The translations under genes and the position numbers were made by a program. The notes under the pieces were generated by a model. That model made no database searches and was not told where the DNA came from. It worked only from the letters and a program-made list of their open reading frames with translations. A stretch of DNA of 47,529 nucleotides from an uncultured Flavobacteriales bacterium (GTDB taxonomy: Bacteria > Bacteroidota > Bacteroidia > Flavobacteriales_E > Vicingaceae), in the NCBI GenBank assembly GCA_905479995.1, contig CAJQON010000032.1:1-47529 (forward strand). The letters are read 5' to 3'. This document shows, piece by piece, positions 19,223 through 28,426 of the stretch. How positions within the stretch are numbered: the first letter of the stretch is position 1; every line of letters begins with the position of its first letter.

Positions 19223-19657
19223 ATGGAAATAAAAATAGTCAACAAATCAAATCACGACCTTCCACATTACGGAACAGAAGCTTCTGCTGGTGTTGATTTA
19301 AGAGCAAACATTAGCGAACCCGTTACGTTAAAGCCTTTAGAAAGAACCCTTATAAAAACAGGATTATTTATAGAGTTACCTATCGGTTATGAAGCACAAG
19401 TTAGACCAAGAAGTGGACTAGCTTATAAGAACGGAGTAACTGTATTAAATACTCCTGGTACTATTGATGCTGATTACAGAGGAGAAATTGGCGTAATTTT
19501 AGTCAACCTTTCTAACGAAAATTTTATCGTAGAAAATGGAGAAAGAGTTGCTCAAATGGTTATTGCAAAACACGAGCAAGCAGAATGGAATTTAGTTGAA
19601 GAACTTTCTGATACCGAAAGAGGAGCTGGAGGTTTTGGAAGTACAGGAAAAAAATAA
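19223..19657 (+). CDS. dut: Deoxyuridine 5'-triphosphate nucleotidohydrolase (dUTPase)
   Basis: Trimeric dUTPase, 144 residues, hydrolysing dUTP to dUMP and pyrophosphate to keep uracil out of DNA and feed dTMP synthesis. All five motifs are present in order: [45 protein letters not shown] and the flexible C-terminal [13 protein letters not shown] at 19223, 21 bases after the flippase stop; the next gene starts 6 bases after its stop. Confidence 0.97.
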   Translation: MEIKIVNKSNHDLPHYGTEASAGVDLRANISEPVTLKPLERTLIKTGLFIELPIGYEAQVRPRSGLAYKNGVTVLNTPGTIDADYRGEIGVILVNLSNENFIVENGERVAQMVIAKHEQAEWNLVEELSDTERGAGGFGSTGKK

Positions 19658-19663
19658 AAACAT

Positions 19664-20665
19664 ATGAAGATTATAGTACCAATGGCAGGAAGAGGTTCAA
19701 GATTAAGACCTCACACATTAACAGTGCCTAAACCACTTGTGCCTGTTGCAGGAAAACCTATTGTACAACGATTGGTGGAAGACATTACAAAAGTTTGTGG
19801 TGAAAAAGTAGATGAAATTGCCTTTATTATTGGCGATTTTGGAGCTCAAGTTGAAAAAGACTTAGTTGCTATTGCTGAAAGTTTAGGCGCCAAAGGAAGC
19901 ATCTATCATCAAGAAGAAGCATTGGGAACTGCTCATGCTATTTTATGTGCCAAAGAAAGCTTACAAGGAAATGTAGTGGTTGCTTTTGCAGACACTCTTT
20001 TTAGAGCAGATTTTACACTAGATAATAGTGCTGACGGAATTATTTGGGTTAATCAAATTGACGACCCAAGTGCTTTTGGAGTAGTAAAATTAAATGACGA
20101 GAATGTTATTACTGATTTCGTAGAAAAACCTACCGAGTTTGTTTCTGATTTAGCAATAATTGGTATCTATTATTTTAAAGATGGCGCATTTCTAAAAGAT
20201 GAATTGCAATACTTAATTGACAATAACATTACTGATAAAGGTGAATATCAATTGACCGATGCCCTTGAAAACATGAAACAGAAAGGCACAAAATTTGTTC
20301 CTGGAAAAGTAAATGAATGGTTGGATTGTGGAAACTACAAAGCCACGGTTTACACTAATCAGCGTGTTTTAGAGTTTATTAAAGAAGAAGATATTGTTGA
20401 TGCCTCTTTAAAAAACGAAGAATCTACAATTATTGAACCATGCTTTATTGGGAAAAACGTTGAATTAAAAAACGCAACAGTTGGTCCTCACGTTTCAATT
20501 GGCGACAATACAATAATTGAAAATTCTACTATATCAAATACTATTATTCAAACCAATACGCAAATCACAAACTCAACATTAGAAAACTCTATGATTGGAA
20601 ATTTTGTAAAAATTAACAACAACAATCAAGAGCTTAGCATTGGCGATTACAACGAAATAAGCTAA
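19664..20665 (+). CDS. Sugar-phosphate nucleotidyltransferase with left-handed beta-helix domain
   Basis: A 333-residue enzyme likely to join a nucleoside triphosphate and a sugar 1-phosphate to give an NDP-sugar. The N-terminal signature PMAGRGSRLRPHTLTVPKPL includes the GxGxRL and PKP motifs of the RmlA/GlmU/mannose-1-phosphate group; the catalytic core ends near residue 235. The C-terminal part from about residue 250 shows hexapeptide-like periodicity (IEPCFIGKNVELKNATV, IGDNTIIENSTI), as in GlmU, but is too short for a confident acyltransferase site. The sugar and nucleotide cannot be told. Its neighbours (flippase, envelope lipoproteins) suggest cell-envelope glycan use. Confidence 0.87.
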   Translation: MKIIVPMAGRGSRLRPHTLTVPKPLVPVAGKPIVQRLVEDITKVCGEKVDEIAFIIGDFGAQVEKDLVAIAESLGAKGSIYHQEEALGTAHAILCAKESLQGNVVVAFADTLFRADFTLDNSADGIIWVNQIDDPSAFGVVKLNDENVITDFVEKPTEFVSDLAIIGIYYFKDGAFLKDELQYLIDNNITDKGEYQLTDALENMKQKGTKFVPGKVNEWLDCGNYKATVYTNQRVLEFIKEEDIVDASLKNEESTIIEPCFIGKNVELKNATVGPHVSIGDNTIIENSTISNTIIQTNTQITNSTLENSMIGNFVKINNNNQELSIGDYNEIS

Positions 20666-20666
20666 T

Positions 20667-22427
20667 TTGAAAACCTATTATACTTACATATTATCCCTTT
20701 TAGTACTCTTAACACTAAGCTGTTCATCGGGAAAGGACACCACCAAAACTTCATCCAAAAAAACGGCTAAAGTAGGTTCTTTTACTGATTTACCCGAAAA
20801 AGAGCAAATACGCTTTAAGTTCTTATACCATAATGCTCTTAAAGAACGGATTTTGGGAAATCACCAAAAAGCCGCAGCCTATTTTGAACAAAGCATTATT
20901 ACCGCACCAATGCAGTCGGCACCCTATTATGAATTAGGAAATTACTATGAAGAAGCTAAACAATTTGCGCTTTCATTAGAGTTTTCTAATAAAGCAGTAG
21001 AATTAGAGCCCAACAACTATTGGTATCGTATACAGTTCGCTCAAGCCTTACAACGTTCTGGAAATAATGAAGATGCAATTGCTCAATATGAAGTTTTAAT
21101 AAAAGAAAACCCTGGAAAAGTAGATTTATATTTTGATTTGGGAGGAATTCAATTGTATGCCAGAAAATTTAAAGACGCCATCGTTACTTTTAATCAGCTT
21201 GAAAAATTAATTGGCTTAACCGAAGAGGTTTCTATACAAAAAGAAAAAATTTACGTTCAACTGGGTGATGTTGAGAACGCAGCCAAAGAAATAGAAAAAC
21301 TAATTGAAGCACACCCAGATGAAATAAGATACCACGGATTATTAGCCGATCTGTATGTTGCCAACGACCAGCCAGAAAAGGCTTTTGAAATTTATAAAAT
21401 GATGCTCGATAAGGACCCAAACAATCCTTATGCACACCTGTCAATGCATGATTATTATAAAAAGCAAGATGAAAATGACAAAGCATTCGAATCATTAAAA
21501 AAAGCCTTTTCGAGTAATGATCTTGATATAGATACCAAAATGAAAATTTTGTTGTCATACTATTCTGCCTCAGAAGCAGATAATTCTTTAAAAAGCGAAG
21601 CTTTTACCCTCAATAAAATTTTAATAAAAACGCATCCAAATGATGCTAAATCTTATACTATTTATGCCGACTTTTTGTATCGAGATGGTAAACTAGCAGG
21701 AGCGCAAGAAAACTATTTAAAAGCCATAGAATACGACAATTCTAAATTTGCCATTTGGAGTCAATTAATGTTTATAGAATCTGAACTACAAGACAATGTA
21801 GCTTTGCTTAGAGATAGCAAAATGGCATTAGAACTCTTCCCCAACCAACCTATTTTTTACTTTTTTTATGGATCGGTTAACCTGCAAAATAAAGCTTATG
21901 AAGAGGCTATAAAACACCTTAACATTGGGAAAGATTACATCGTGGAAAATCCTCCATTACTCATTCAATTTTATGCAAATTTAGGTGATGCTTATAATGG
22001 AATTAAAAATTTTGAAGCTTCAGATAAGGCTTATGAAGAAGTTTTAAAATTAGATCCTAAAAACATATATGTACTTAACAATTACAGCTATTACCTATCA
22101 TTAAGAGCTGATAAATTAGATCGAGCTGAAGAGCTTTCTGCTTTATGCAATGAAGTTGAACCTGATCAGTATAACTACCAAGACACTTATGCTTGGATAT
22201 TGTACAAACAAGGTAAATATATTCAGGCCAAAGAATGGTTGGAAAAAGCATTGACAAATGGCGGTGAAAAAAATGCAGTTATTTTAGAACATCTTGGAGA
22301 TGCACATGCACAATTAAATAGTATAGCTAAAGCAATGGAGTTTTGGATTAAAGCCAAAGCAATAAACAGTGGTGGTGTGTCAGAGTTTTTAGACAAAAAA
22401 ATAGCAGATAAAAAGCTGTATGAATAA
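20667..22427 (+). CDS. TPR-repeat lipoprotein
   Basis: A 586-residue lipoprotein with signal peptide and lipobox LTLSC (C19), then a Ser/Thr/Lys-rich linker and a long array of about 12-14 tetratricopeptide repeats (examples: APYYELGNYYEEAKQFALSLEFSNKAVEL and DAYNGIKNFEASDKAYEEVLKLDP regions). It is probably a periplasmic or outer-membrane scaffold. The start is TTG at 20667, one base after the preceding stop; the signal peptide begins right there. The downstream DUF4292 gene overlaps it by 8 bases. This gene order appears in many Bacteroidota, so it may work with the DUF4292 and EnvC-like proteins in envelope assembly. No enzyme activity is predicted. Confidence 0.85.
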   Translation: MKTYYTYILSLLVLLTLSCSSGKDTTKTSSKKTAKVGSFTDLPEKEQIRFKFLYHNALKERILGNHQKAAAYFEQSIITAPMQSAPYYELGNYYEEAKQFALSLEFSNKAVELEPNNYWYRIQFAQALQRSGNNEDAIAQYEVLIKENPGKVDLYFDLGGIQLYARKFKDAIVTFNQLEKLIGLTEEVSIQKEKIYVQLGDVENAAKEIEKLIEAHPDEIRYHGLLADLYVANDQPEKAFEIYKMMLDKDPNNPYAHLSMHDYYKKQDENDKAFESLKKAFSSNDLDIDTKMKILLSYYSASEADNSLKSEAFTLNKILIKTHPNDAKSYTIYADFLYRDGKLAGAQENYLKAIEYDNSKFAIWSQLMFIESELQDNVALLRDSKMALELFPNQPIFYFFYGSVNLQNKAYEEAIKHLNIGKDYIVENPPLLIQFYANLGDAYNGIKNFEASDKAYEEVLKLDPKNIYVLNNYSYYLSLRADKLDRAEELSALCNEVEPDQYNYQDTYAWILYKQGKYIQAKEWLEKALTNGGEKNAVILEHLGDAHAQLNSIAKAMEFWIKAKAINSGGVSEFLDKKIADKKLYE

Positions 22428-23259
22428 CAAAGGATTTTTATATTGGTGTATTATAATTTTCGTTACAGTCCTTTTTTTAGGGTGTAAAGTACATGAAAAA
22501 GAAAACATTAAAATTAAGGTTAAAGTCAAGCCAAGATCCACCAAGTTTATTGTAAATAAACTCATAAAAAACGAATTTACATTCAATACTATAGCAGCTA
22601 AAGCTTCTGTTTCTCTTACAGATACAACAGACAAAAAAACAAGTTTTAAAACCCATTTAAGAATACAAAAGGACAGCGCTATATGGATGTCTATTACTCC
22701 ATTATTAGGCATTGAGGCCGCCAGGGTGCTCATTACAAAAGACTCTGTAAAAGTGATGAACAGAACTAAATCAGAATACTTTTTAGGTGATTTTGACTAC
22801 ATCAACAAACTCTTTGGAACAGACCTAGACTATCAAATGTTAGAAGCGTTATTAATTGCCAATAGTTTAGATTTTGAAATGAATGACAAAATTCGCTCTT
22901 CAGTAGATAGAAAAGGAGATAGATATTACCTCAGTACTGAGAAAAAAAGGAAGGTTAGAAAGGAAATTAAAAAAGAAAAAGAAAAAATAAAAGAGGAATC
23001 ACAAACGCTATGGTTAGATCCTTTGACTTTTAAAATACACGAACTTTTATTGTCCTCATTGCACAGCGAAAAAACCTTACGGGGAACTTATAGTAACTTT
23101 AAAGAACTAGAAGAACAACTTGTTCCATACCAAATGAATTTTTTACTTAAATCTCAAAAAACCTTAAAAATTGATGTAAATTATACCAAGTTTACAACTG
23201 GAAAGGCATTAACTTTCTCTTTTAAAATTCCTTCGAAATATGTGCAAATTGAGCAATAA
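22420..23259 (+). CDS. DUF4292-family lipoprotein
   Basis: A 279-residue predicted lipoprotein, lipobox LFLGC (C22). The mature protein has the pattern of DUF4292: an early phrase FTFNTIAAKASVSLTD, then IQKDSAIWMSITPLLGIEAARVLIT and a Lys/Glu-rich segment (about 185-200). It is beta-rich and loosely LolB/LolA-like in outline, which would fit lipoprotein handling, but that is inference. It overlaps the TPR lipoprotein by 8 bases and the next gene by 20, indicating tight translational coupling. Confidence 0.83.
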   Translation: MNNKGFLYWCIIIFVTVLFLGCKVHEKENIKIKVKVKPRSTKFIVNKLIKNEFTFNTIAAKASVSLTDTTDKKTSFKTHLRIQKDSAIWMSITPLLGIEAARVLITKDSVKVMNRTKSEYFLGDFDYINKLFGTDLDYQMLEALLIANSLDFEMNDKIRSSVDRKGDRYYLSTEKKRKVRKEIKKEKEKIKEESQTLWLDPLTFKIHELLLSSLHSEKTLRGTYSNFKELEEQLVPYQMNFLLKSQKTLKIDVNYTKFTTGKALTFSFKIPSKYVQIEQ

Positions 23260-24469
23260 AATATTCGCTTTAATATGCTTTACACTGTTTTTTTTCAGTG
23301 TAACAGAAGGGTATGCTCAAAACAAAAATGATTTAGAAAAAAAGAAAAAGAACCTTCAAAAGGAAATTAACTATACCAATAAGTTATTGAAGGAAGCTCG
23401 AAAAAATAAAGACCATTCACTAGACGAACTACTCAACTTAAAAAGCAAAATAAATGCCCGAACAGATTTAATTTCTGCAATGAATTCGGAAGTTAAACTC
23501 ATAAACAGAGCTGTTGTAAAAGGAGCTGAAGATATATTGCTAGCAGAAGAGGAGCTGGCTAGGTTAAAAAAAGAATACGCCAAAATAATTTACTATGCTT
23601 ATAAGCACCGTAGTACTTATGATAAAATGATGTTTGTTTTTGCTTCAGACGACATTAACCAAGCGTATAAAAGGGTAAAGTACATTCAACAGTATTCTGA
23701 ATACCGAAAGTCTCAAGCTAAAGAGATTGTGCGCACACAAATTAGTTTAAAAGAAAAAATTTCCGAGCTAGAATCTGTAAAACAAGAAAAAGCAGTACTC
23801 GTATCGTTAGAAGAACAAGAAACTGAGAAGTTGGCCATTGAAAAAACCGAACAAGAAGGCATTGTAAAAAGTTTACAAGGAAAAGAACAAGAACTCAAAT
23901 CAAAATTAGCCAAAAAAGAAGCTGCTGCACGGAAGTTGCAAAAGGCCATTCAACGAATTATTGAAGCTGAAATTAGGAAAGCAAGAGAAGAAGCCAAGAA
24001 AAATGGCTCAACTTCTAAAGGCTTCCCGATGACTCCAGAAGCTATTAAACTGTCCAATTCTTTTGCATCTAACAAAGGAAAATTACCTTGGCCAGTAATT
24101 CAAGGAGTTATTACTGCCCAGTTTGGAAAACACCCTCATCCGGTTTTACCTAACATTACGATTAACAATAACGGAATTGACATTAGCACAACTAAAGGAT
24201 CTAAAGCAAGAGCAATTTTTGGTGGAGAAGTAAGTTCTGTTGCCATTATTCCTGGTGAAGGCAAGGTGGTAATGGTAAGACATGGTGAATATTTGAGTGT
24301 TTACTCTTATATGAGTGATGTTTATGTGAAGAAAGGAGATCAAATAACCACCAAACAAGATTTAGGAATGTTAATTAACGATGGTGGAAAAAGTAAGGCT
24401 CAAATTCACCTTGAAATATGGAAAGGAATGACCAAACTAAATCCTAAATATTGGATTTTTAGAAAATAG
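23240..24469 (+). CDS. EnvC-like murein hydrolase activator (degenerate M23/LytM domain)
   Basis: A 409-residue exported protein: signal peptide (to about residue 27), long coiled coil (about 28-265) and a C-terminal LytM domain (about 285-409). In active M23 peptidases the metal ligands sit in HxxxD-type and HxH motifs; here the first ligand position is Asn (NNNGIDI, about 307-313) and HxH is QIH (about 388-390). The domain is therefore probably non-catalytic, like EnvC, which activates amidases during daughter-cell separation. The start ATG at 23240 lies 20 bases inside the upstream gene. This protein links the operon to peptidoglycan splitting. Confidence 0.87.
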   Translation: MCKLSNKIFALICFTLFFFSVTEGYAQNKNDLEKKKKNLQKEINYTNKLLKEARKNKDHSLDELLNLKSKINARTDLISAMNSEVKLINRAVVKGAEDILLAEEELARLKKEYAKIIYYAYKHRSTYDKMMFVFASDDINQAYKRVKYIQQYSEYRKSQAKEIVRTQISLKEKISELESVKQEKAVLVSLEEQETEKLAIEKTEQEGIVKSLQGKEQELKSKLAKKEAAARKLQKAIQRIIEAEIRKAREEAKKNGSTSKGFPMTPEAIKLSNSFASNKGKLPWPVIQGVITAQFGKHPHPVLPNITINNNGIDISTTKGSKARAIFGGEVSSVAIIPGEGKVVMVRHGEYLSVYSYMSDVYVKKGDQITTKQDLGMLINDGGKSKAQIHLEIWKGMTKLNPKYWIFRK

Positions 24470-24470
24470 G

Positions 24471-25430
24471 ATGAAACTCTCAACTCCAGTTAATATAGAC
24501 TCTGCTGATTTTAACCTTACGCACCAAACGTCTTTATTACTTATTGGTTCTTGCTTTTCACAAAACATTGGAGCCCAATTAACCAAGTATAAGTTTACAA
24601 CAACCATTAATCCTAGTGGCGTAATTTACAATCCTATTTCTATTGCCAACACCCTAAATAGGGTGCTAAACAATGAAGCTTATACTGAATCTCATTTAAC
24701 TTCAGCCAATAATCAATGGATTAGTTTTGATCATCATGGTAGATTCTCTTCGCCTAATAAAACCGAATGTTTAAACAACATCAACCAAGAACTAAGTGCG
24801 GCTAACTCTTGTCTAAAAAACAAAACCACTCTACTTATTACCTTTGGTTCTGCATGGGTTTATGAGCATCCAACTCATGGAATAGTAGCCAACTGTCATA
24901 AAATACCAGCAAAAGAGTTTACAAAACGACTGCTTACCGTTGAAGAAATTGTTGAACAATACACAGAATTAGTCTCAAAAATTGACGACAACATTATATT
25001 TACAGTTAGCCCAGTTCGGCATTCAAAAGATGGTTTACACGAAAACAATTTGAGCAAAGCCTTACTTCATTTAGCGATACAGTCGATTGTGGAGAACAAT
25101 GACAATTGCTCTTATTTTCCAGCTTACGAAATTGTAATTGATGAATTAAGAGATTACCGTTTCTATAAAGACGATTTGATTCATCCAACAGACTTAGCAA
25201 TTAATTATGTTTGGGAAAAATTTGGTGCGTGCTATTTTTCTGAAGAAACAATTGAATTAAATAAAGCCATCCAAAAAATGGCAGCGGCAGCAAATCATCG
25301 CCCTTTTGATTTTAATTCTGAAGCACACCAAAAATTTATACAAGGCTATGTGGTAGCCATTAAAAACATCCAAAAAGATTTTCCTTTTTTAAACTTTGAG
25401 AAAGAATTGCGTCAGCTTAAAGGATTATAA
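24471..25430 (+). CDS. GSCFA-domain protein (SGNH-hydrolase-like)
   Basis: A 319-residue protein named for the motif GSCFSQNIG (residues 26-34). Other blocks are SGVIYNPISIANTLNR, TFGSAWVYEH, SPVRHSKDGLHENNLSKA and YFKDDLIHPTDLAINYVW-like sequence near 226-243. The Ser-containing GSCFS, an internal TFGSAWVY and a late His-Pro-Thr-Asp match the block layout of SGNH/GDSL esterases, so a carbohydrate esterase or acyltransferase role is plausible but unproven. No signal peptide is seen. ATG at 24471, one base after the preceding stop. Its stop overlaps the convergent gene by 6 bases. Confidence 0.87.
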   Translation: MKLSTPVNIDSADFNLTHQTSLLLIGSCFSQNIGAQLTKYKFTTTINPSGVIYNPISIANTLNRVLNNEAYTESHLTSANNQWISFDHHGRFSSPNKTECLNNINQELSAANSCLKNKTTLLITFGSAWVYEHPTHGIVANCHKIPAKEFTKRLLTVEEIVEQYTELVSKIDDNIIFTVSPVRHSKDGLHENNLSKALLHLAIQSIVENNDNCSYFPAYEIVIDELRDYRFYKDDLIHPTDLAINYVWEKFGACYFSEETIELNKAIQKMAAAANHRPFDFNSEAHQKFIQGYVVAIKNIQKDFPFLNFEKELRQLKGL

Positions 25431-26408
25431 ATTCTGCAAGACCTGTATCAGGTTCAACTCGTATTGTTGCTGTACTATAAATTGGTTATTTTTTTTGTGG
25501 TATTCAGCCAAATATTCTTGTTCCGTTTGCCCAGGGGTTGGCACCAATAAGGCTCTTTCCCCTAAAACAGCCAAGTCCATAATACTACTATAACCCGACC
25601 TACACACCACCAACTTACTTTTTTGAATATAATTTTGAAGCTGGCTTGTAGGTAAATGATTAAAAATGAAATTCCCTTTTTCGGCTGTATCATTTGGCAG
25701 CCCTCTTACCACAACTGCTTTTAAATTATGTTGTTCAACCTGTTTTAAAACCAATTCCTCAAAAATAGTACGCTGTGGTTCAGGCCCAGAAATAATCGCA
25801 CAAATGTCAAACTCCAACTCAAAAGTGTCGTTATTTTTTTCAAATCGTGATAAAGGCCCAATAAATTTATGCGGTTGCTTCGTTTTTTTAAAATGCGCCA
25901 AATCCCCAGAAAGGTTATTTTCACCTGCATTGTCTGGTATCCACACCTCATTAAAGTTGGCTACTAAATTGGCTATTTTTTTATGTGCTAAACTATCAGC
26001 AAAGGGAGTTTTAACAAAAAGCTGGTGAGTAATTAATATCGATTCTACTTTATTACTATATATCCCGTAACGATTGTCGGAAACAATTAAATCTATTTGA
26101 TGATCCTGAATAATCTGATCTATGATTTTTTTTTCCTTTTTAATAAACGAATAAAACTTTGCACTTTCAATTAATAGCTTTAATGCACTTCCTTTTTCAT
26201 CATACTCAATATTATAACCCGGTAGAGTAATGGTTTGTAATTGAGGGAACTCTTGTTTTAAAAAGGCCAATGGATTTTTATCGGCTCCAATAATTACTTC
26301 ATTTCCTTCCAATAAAAACTGTTTAATTAAAGGAACGCAACGCGTTGCATGACCCAAGCCCCAATCTAATGGGCAAACCAATATGGTTTTAGTTTTAAGC
26401 AGAAGCAT
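25425..26408 (-). CDS. Glycosyltransferase, MurG/GT28-like
   Basis: A 327-residue GT-B-type protein. The N-terminus TILVCPLDWGLGHATRCVPLI holds the glycine/histidine motif used by GT28 enzymes; the C-terminal domain has VVCRSGYSSIMDLAVLGERALLVPTPGQTEQEYLAE, the donor-sugar binding region. The reading frame continues upstream to 26492, but those 28 codons lie inside the acyltransferase gene and look unlike protein; the ATG at 26408-26406 gives the usual family start and overlaps the upstream stop by 14 bases. Acceptor and sugar are unknown; coupling to an LpxL-like gene suggests a lipid acceptor. Confidence 0.86.
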   Translation of the reverse strand: MLLLKTKTILVCPLDWGLGHATRCVPLIKQFLLEGNEVIIGADKNPLAFLKQEFPQLQTITLPGYNIEYDEKGSALKLLIESAKFYSFIKKEKKIIDQIIQDHQIDLIVSDNRYGIYSNKVESILITHQLFVKTPFADSLAHKKIANLVANFNEVWIPDNAGENNLSGDLAHFKKTKQPHKFIGPLSRFEKNNDTFELEFDICAIISGPEPQRTIFEELVLKQVEQHNLKAVVVRGLPNDTAEKGNFIFNHLPTSQLQNYIQKSKLVVCRSGYSSIMDLAVLGERALLVPTPGQTEQEYLAEYHKKNNQFIVQQQYELNLIQVLQNL

Positions 26409-27306
26409 CTCTTTTATGCTTCCACCTTCGATGTGTCCACAGCCAATATTGTGGCGCTTTTCTAATGTCTTCTTCCAAGTATTGGTGAGCAATTTTTATT
26501 ATTTCTCCGTATTCGGTTTCATTGGGTTTATCTGTTATCAACTTCATGGTGGCCTCATAATGCCCTCTTTTCACCTTATTAATTACCGCATACACCACAG
26601 GCACATCGAAGTCTTTGGCATATTTTTCGGCACCATAAAACATAGCAGTATCTTGGTTTAAAAAGTTCATCCATAGCGCACGTTTGCTGTTAGATGGACT
26701 CTGGTCGATTGCAAAAATAACCCCCTTTGGTTCGCCTAAATCTTCTTCCATATAGTTTTTAACCCGCTTCATTGGGCACAACACCAATCCGAATCGTTCT
26801 CTAGAGATTCGCATCTTCTCATCAAAAAAAGTATTGCTCAAAGGTTTATATATGCCTACCATTTTATGGTTCAGTTCCATTCCTATACCTAAAGCAAGCA
26901 TTTCCCAATTGTTGTAATGGCCTCCTACAAAAACAACATCTTTACCCTTCTTATATAGGTCATCTACAATTTGTGTATCGAGCATTTTGAAACGCTGATT
27001 GATTTGTTTTTTCGAAATCGTAAATCCTTTCAACCCTTCTAAAACCAAGTCGCAAAAATGTTTATAAAACGCTTTAGCAATATACAAGTGTTCTTTTTCC
27101 GTTTTTTCAGGAAAAGCATTTTTAATGTTATTGAGCACTATTTTTTTACGATATCCAATCACATGGTACATCATAAAAAAAGCAAAATCGGACAGCCAAT
27201 AGAGCATAAAAAAAGGCAATGAAGATATTGGTAGTATAATAAGGTAATATAAGATTCGACTTCCTATCAATATTTTGCATTTTAAAAACAGGCTAAAGTT
27301 AACCAA
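26395..27306 (-). CDS. Lysophospholipid acyltransferase family protein, LpxL-like
   Basis: A 303-residue membrane-associated acyltransferase with an N-terminal hydrophobic anchor (about residues 16-50) and the catalytic motif GGHYNNWEML, an HX4E form of the HX4D/E site, near residues 128-137. AIDQSPSNSK and the ending YWLWTHRRWKHK match the LpxL/HtrB lineage that adds secondary acyl chains to lipid A. The start is TTG at 27306-27304, immediately after an in-frame stop; another TTG at codon 13 is possible. It is cotranscribed with the downstream glycosyltransferase and divergent from exbB across a 273-base gap. Confidence 0.85.
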   Translation of the reverse strand: MVNFSLFLKCKILIGSRILYYLIILPISSLPFFMLYWLSDFAFFMMYHVIGYRKKIVLNNIKNAFPEKTEKEHLYIAKAFYKHFCDLVLEGLKGFTISKKQINQRFKMLDTQIVDDLYKKGKDVVFVGGHYNNWEMLALGIGMELNHKMVGIYKPLSNTFFDEKMRISRERFGLVLCPMKRVKNYMEEDLGEPKGVIFAIDQSPSNSKRALWMNFLNQDTAMFYGAEKYAKDFDVPVVYAVINKVKRGHYEATMKLITDKPNETEYGEIIKIAHQYLEEDIRKAPQYWLWTHRRWKHKRDASA

Positions 27307-27579
27307 TTAAGTTTATTGTAAAACATCATATTTCAATAAAAACAAGCAGATTTGTACCTTTTAACCACAGATATATTCCTTTAACATAAGCTTAATAAAA
27401 AAAATTGAAGAGTAAATAATTTTTTTTGTAACTTGCCGATCTATTTAAGAGATGGAAGAATGGGACTTCTCGTTTTTATTAACGAAAAACTACTATTTGA
27501 AACCGTTAATTGAATGGAAGAAATAAAAAACAATATTTAAAACCAATACAAGTTTAAGATAACAAACAATTTAAAAATT

Positions 27580-28422
27580 ATGAAAAAGTTATTTGCATTA
27601 TTAACAGTTGCCGGAGTACTAACATTCGGAACGTTTAATTCAGTTTACGCTCAAGCAGAAGGTGAACAAACAGAAGTTGTTGAAGGAGAAGATGTTGCTC
27701 CTGAGGAAGCTGCTCCAGAAGAAGCTCCTAAAGAAGAACCAGCGCCAGAAGTTGAAGCTGAAGAGCCTGCACCAGCTGCAGACGAATCTTTTACTCAAGT
27801 AATTAAACAAAAATTTATTGAAGGTGGTCCTGGATTTATGGGAATCGTTTTAATCTGTTTAATTTTAGGTTTAGCGATTGTTATTGAAAGAATTATCTAT
27901 TTAAATATGGCTACAACGAATACTGACAAATTGCTTAAAAATGTAGAAGATGCATTGAACAGTGGTGGTGTTGATGCTGCTAAAGAAGTTTGTAGAAATA
28001 CAAAAGGACCTGTTGCAAGTATCTTTTACCAAGGTTTAGACAGAAGTCATGAAGGAGTTGATATGGTTGAAAAATCAGTTGTTTCTTATGGTGGTGTACA
28101 AATGGGATTATTAGAGAAAGGAATTTCTTGGATTTCATTGTTTATTGCACTAGCACCAATGCTTGGATTTATGGGTACTGTAATTGGTATGATTGGAGCA
28201 TTTGATGCAATTGCAATTGCTGGTGATATTTCTCCTGCTGTTGTTGCTGGTGGTATTAAAGTAGCACTTTTAACAACTGTATTTGGTTTGATCGCTGCGA
28301 TTATTCTACAAATATTTTATAATTACATTGTTGCAAAAGTTGACAGTATTGTAAATGACATGGAAAACGCTTCTATTTCTTTAATTGATTTATTAGTGAA
28401 AAACGAACTAACAAATAAATAA
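27580..28422 (+). CDS. exbB: MotA/TolQ/ExbB proton channel family protein
   Basis: A 280-residue inner-membrane proton-channel subunit that energises TonB- or Tol-type transport. It starts with a signal-peptide-like helix ending VYAQ (residue 25), then an acidic Glu/Pro/Ala-rich stretch (about 26-75) and three membrane helices at about 83-108, 180-205 and 222-247. ISWISLFIALAPMLGFMGTVIGMIGAFDAI and the later GGIKVALLTTVFGLIAAI are the core ExbB/TolQ signatures. The N-terminal extension is longer than in proteobacterial ExbB. It heads a four-gene operon with a small membrane protein and two ExbD proteins. The upstream 273 bases hold a T-tract that may be part of its promoter. Confidence 0.92.
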   Translation: MKKLFALLTVAGVLTFGTFNSVYAQAEGEQTEVVEGEDVAPEEAAPEEAPKEEPAPEVEAEEPAPAADESFTQVIKQKFIEGGPGFMGIVLICLILGLAIVIERIIYLNMATTNTDKLLKNVEDALNSGGVDAAKEVCRNTKGPVASIFYQGLDRSHEGVDMVEKSVVSYGGVQMGLLEKGISWISLFIALAPMLGFMGTVIGMIGAFDAIAIAGDISPAVVAGGIKVALLTTVFGLIAAIILQIFYNYIVAKVDSIVNDMENASISLIDLLVKNELTNK

Positions 28423-28426
28423 AAAC

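Noticed and set aside
23240-23259. Frameshift between the DUF4292 and EnvC-like genes
   Set aside because: Both proteins are full length with their own signal sequences; the 20-base overlap is ordinary translational coupling.
26409-26492. 28-codon N-terminal extension of the glycosyltransferase
   Set aside because: It lies inside the acyltransferase gene in another frame and looks unlike protein; the ATG at 26408 gives the family start.
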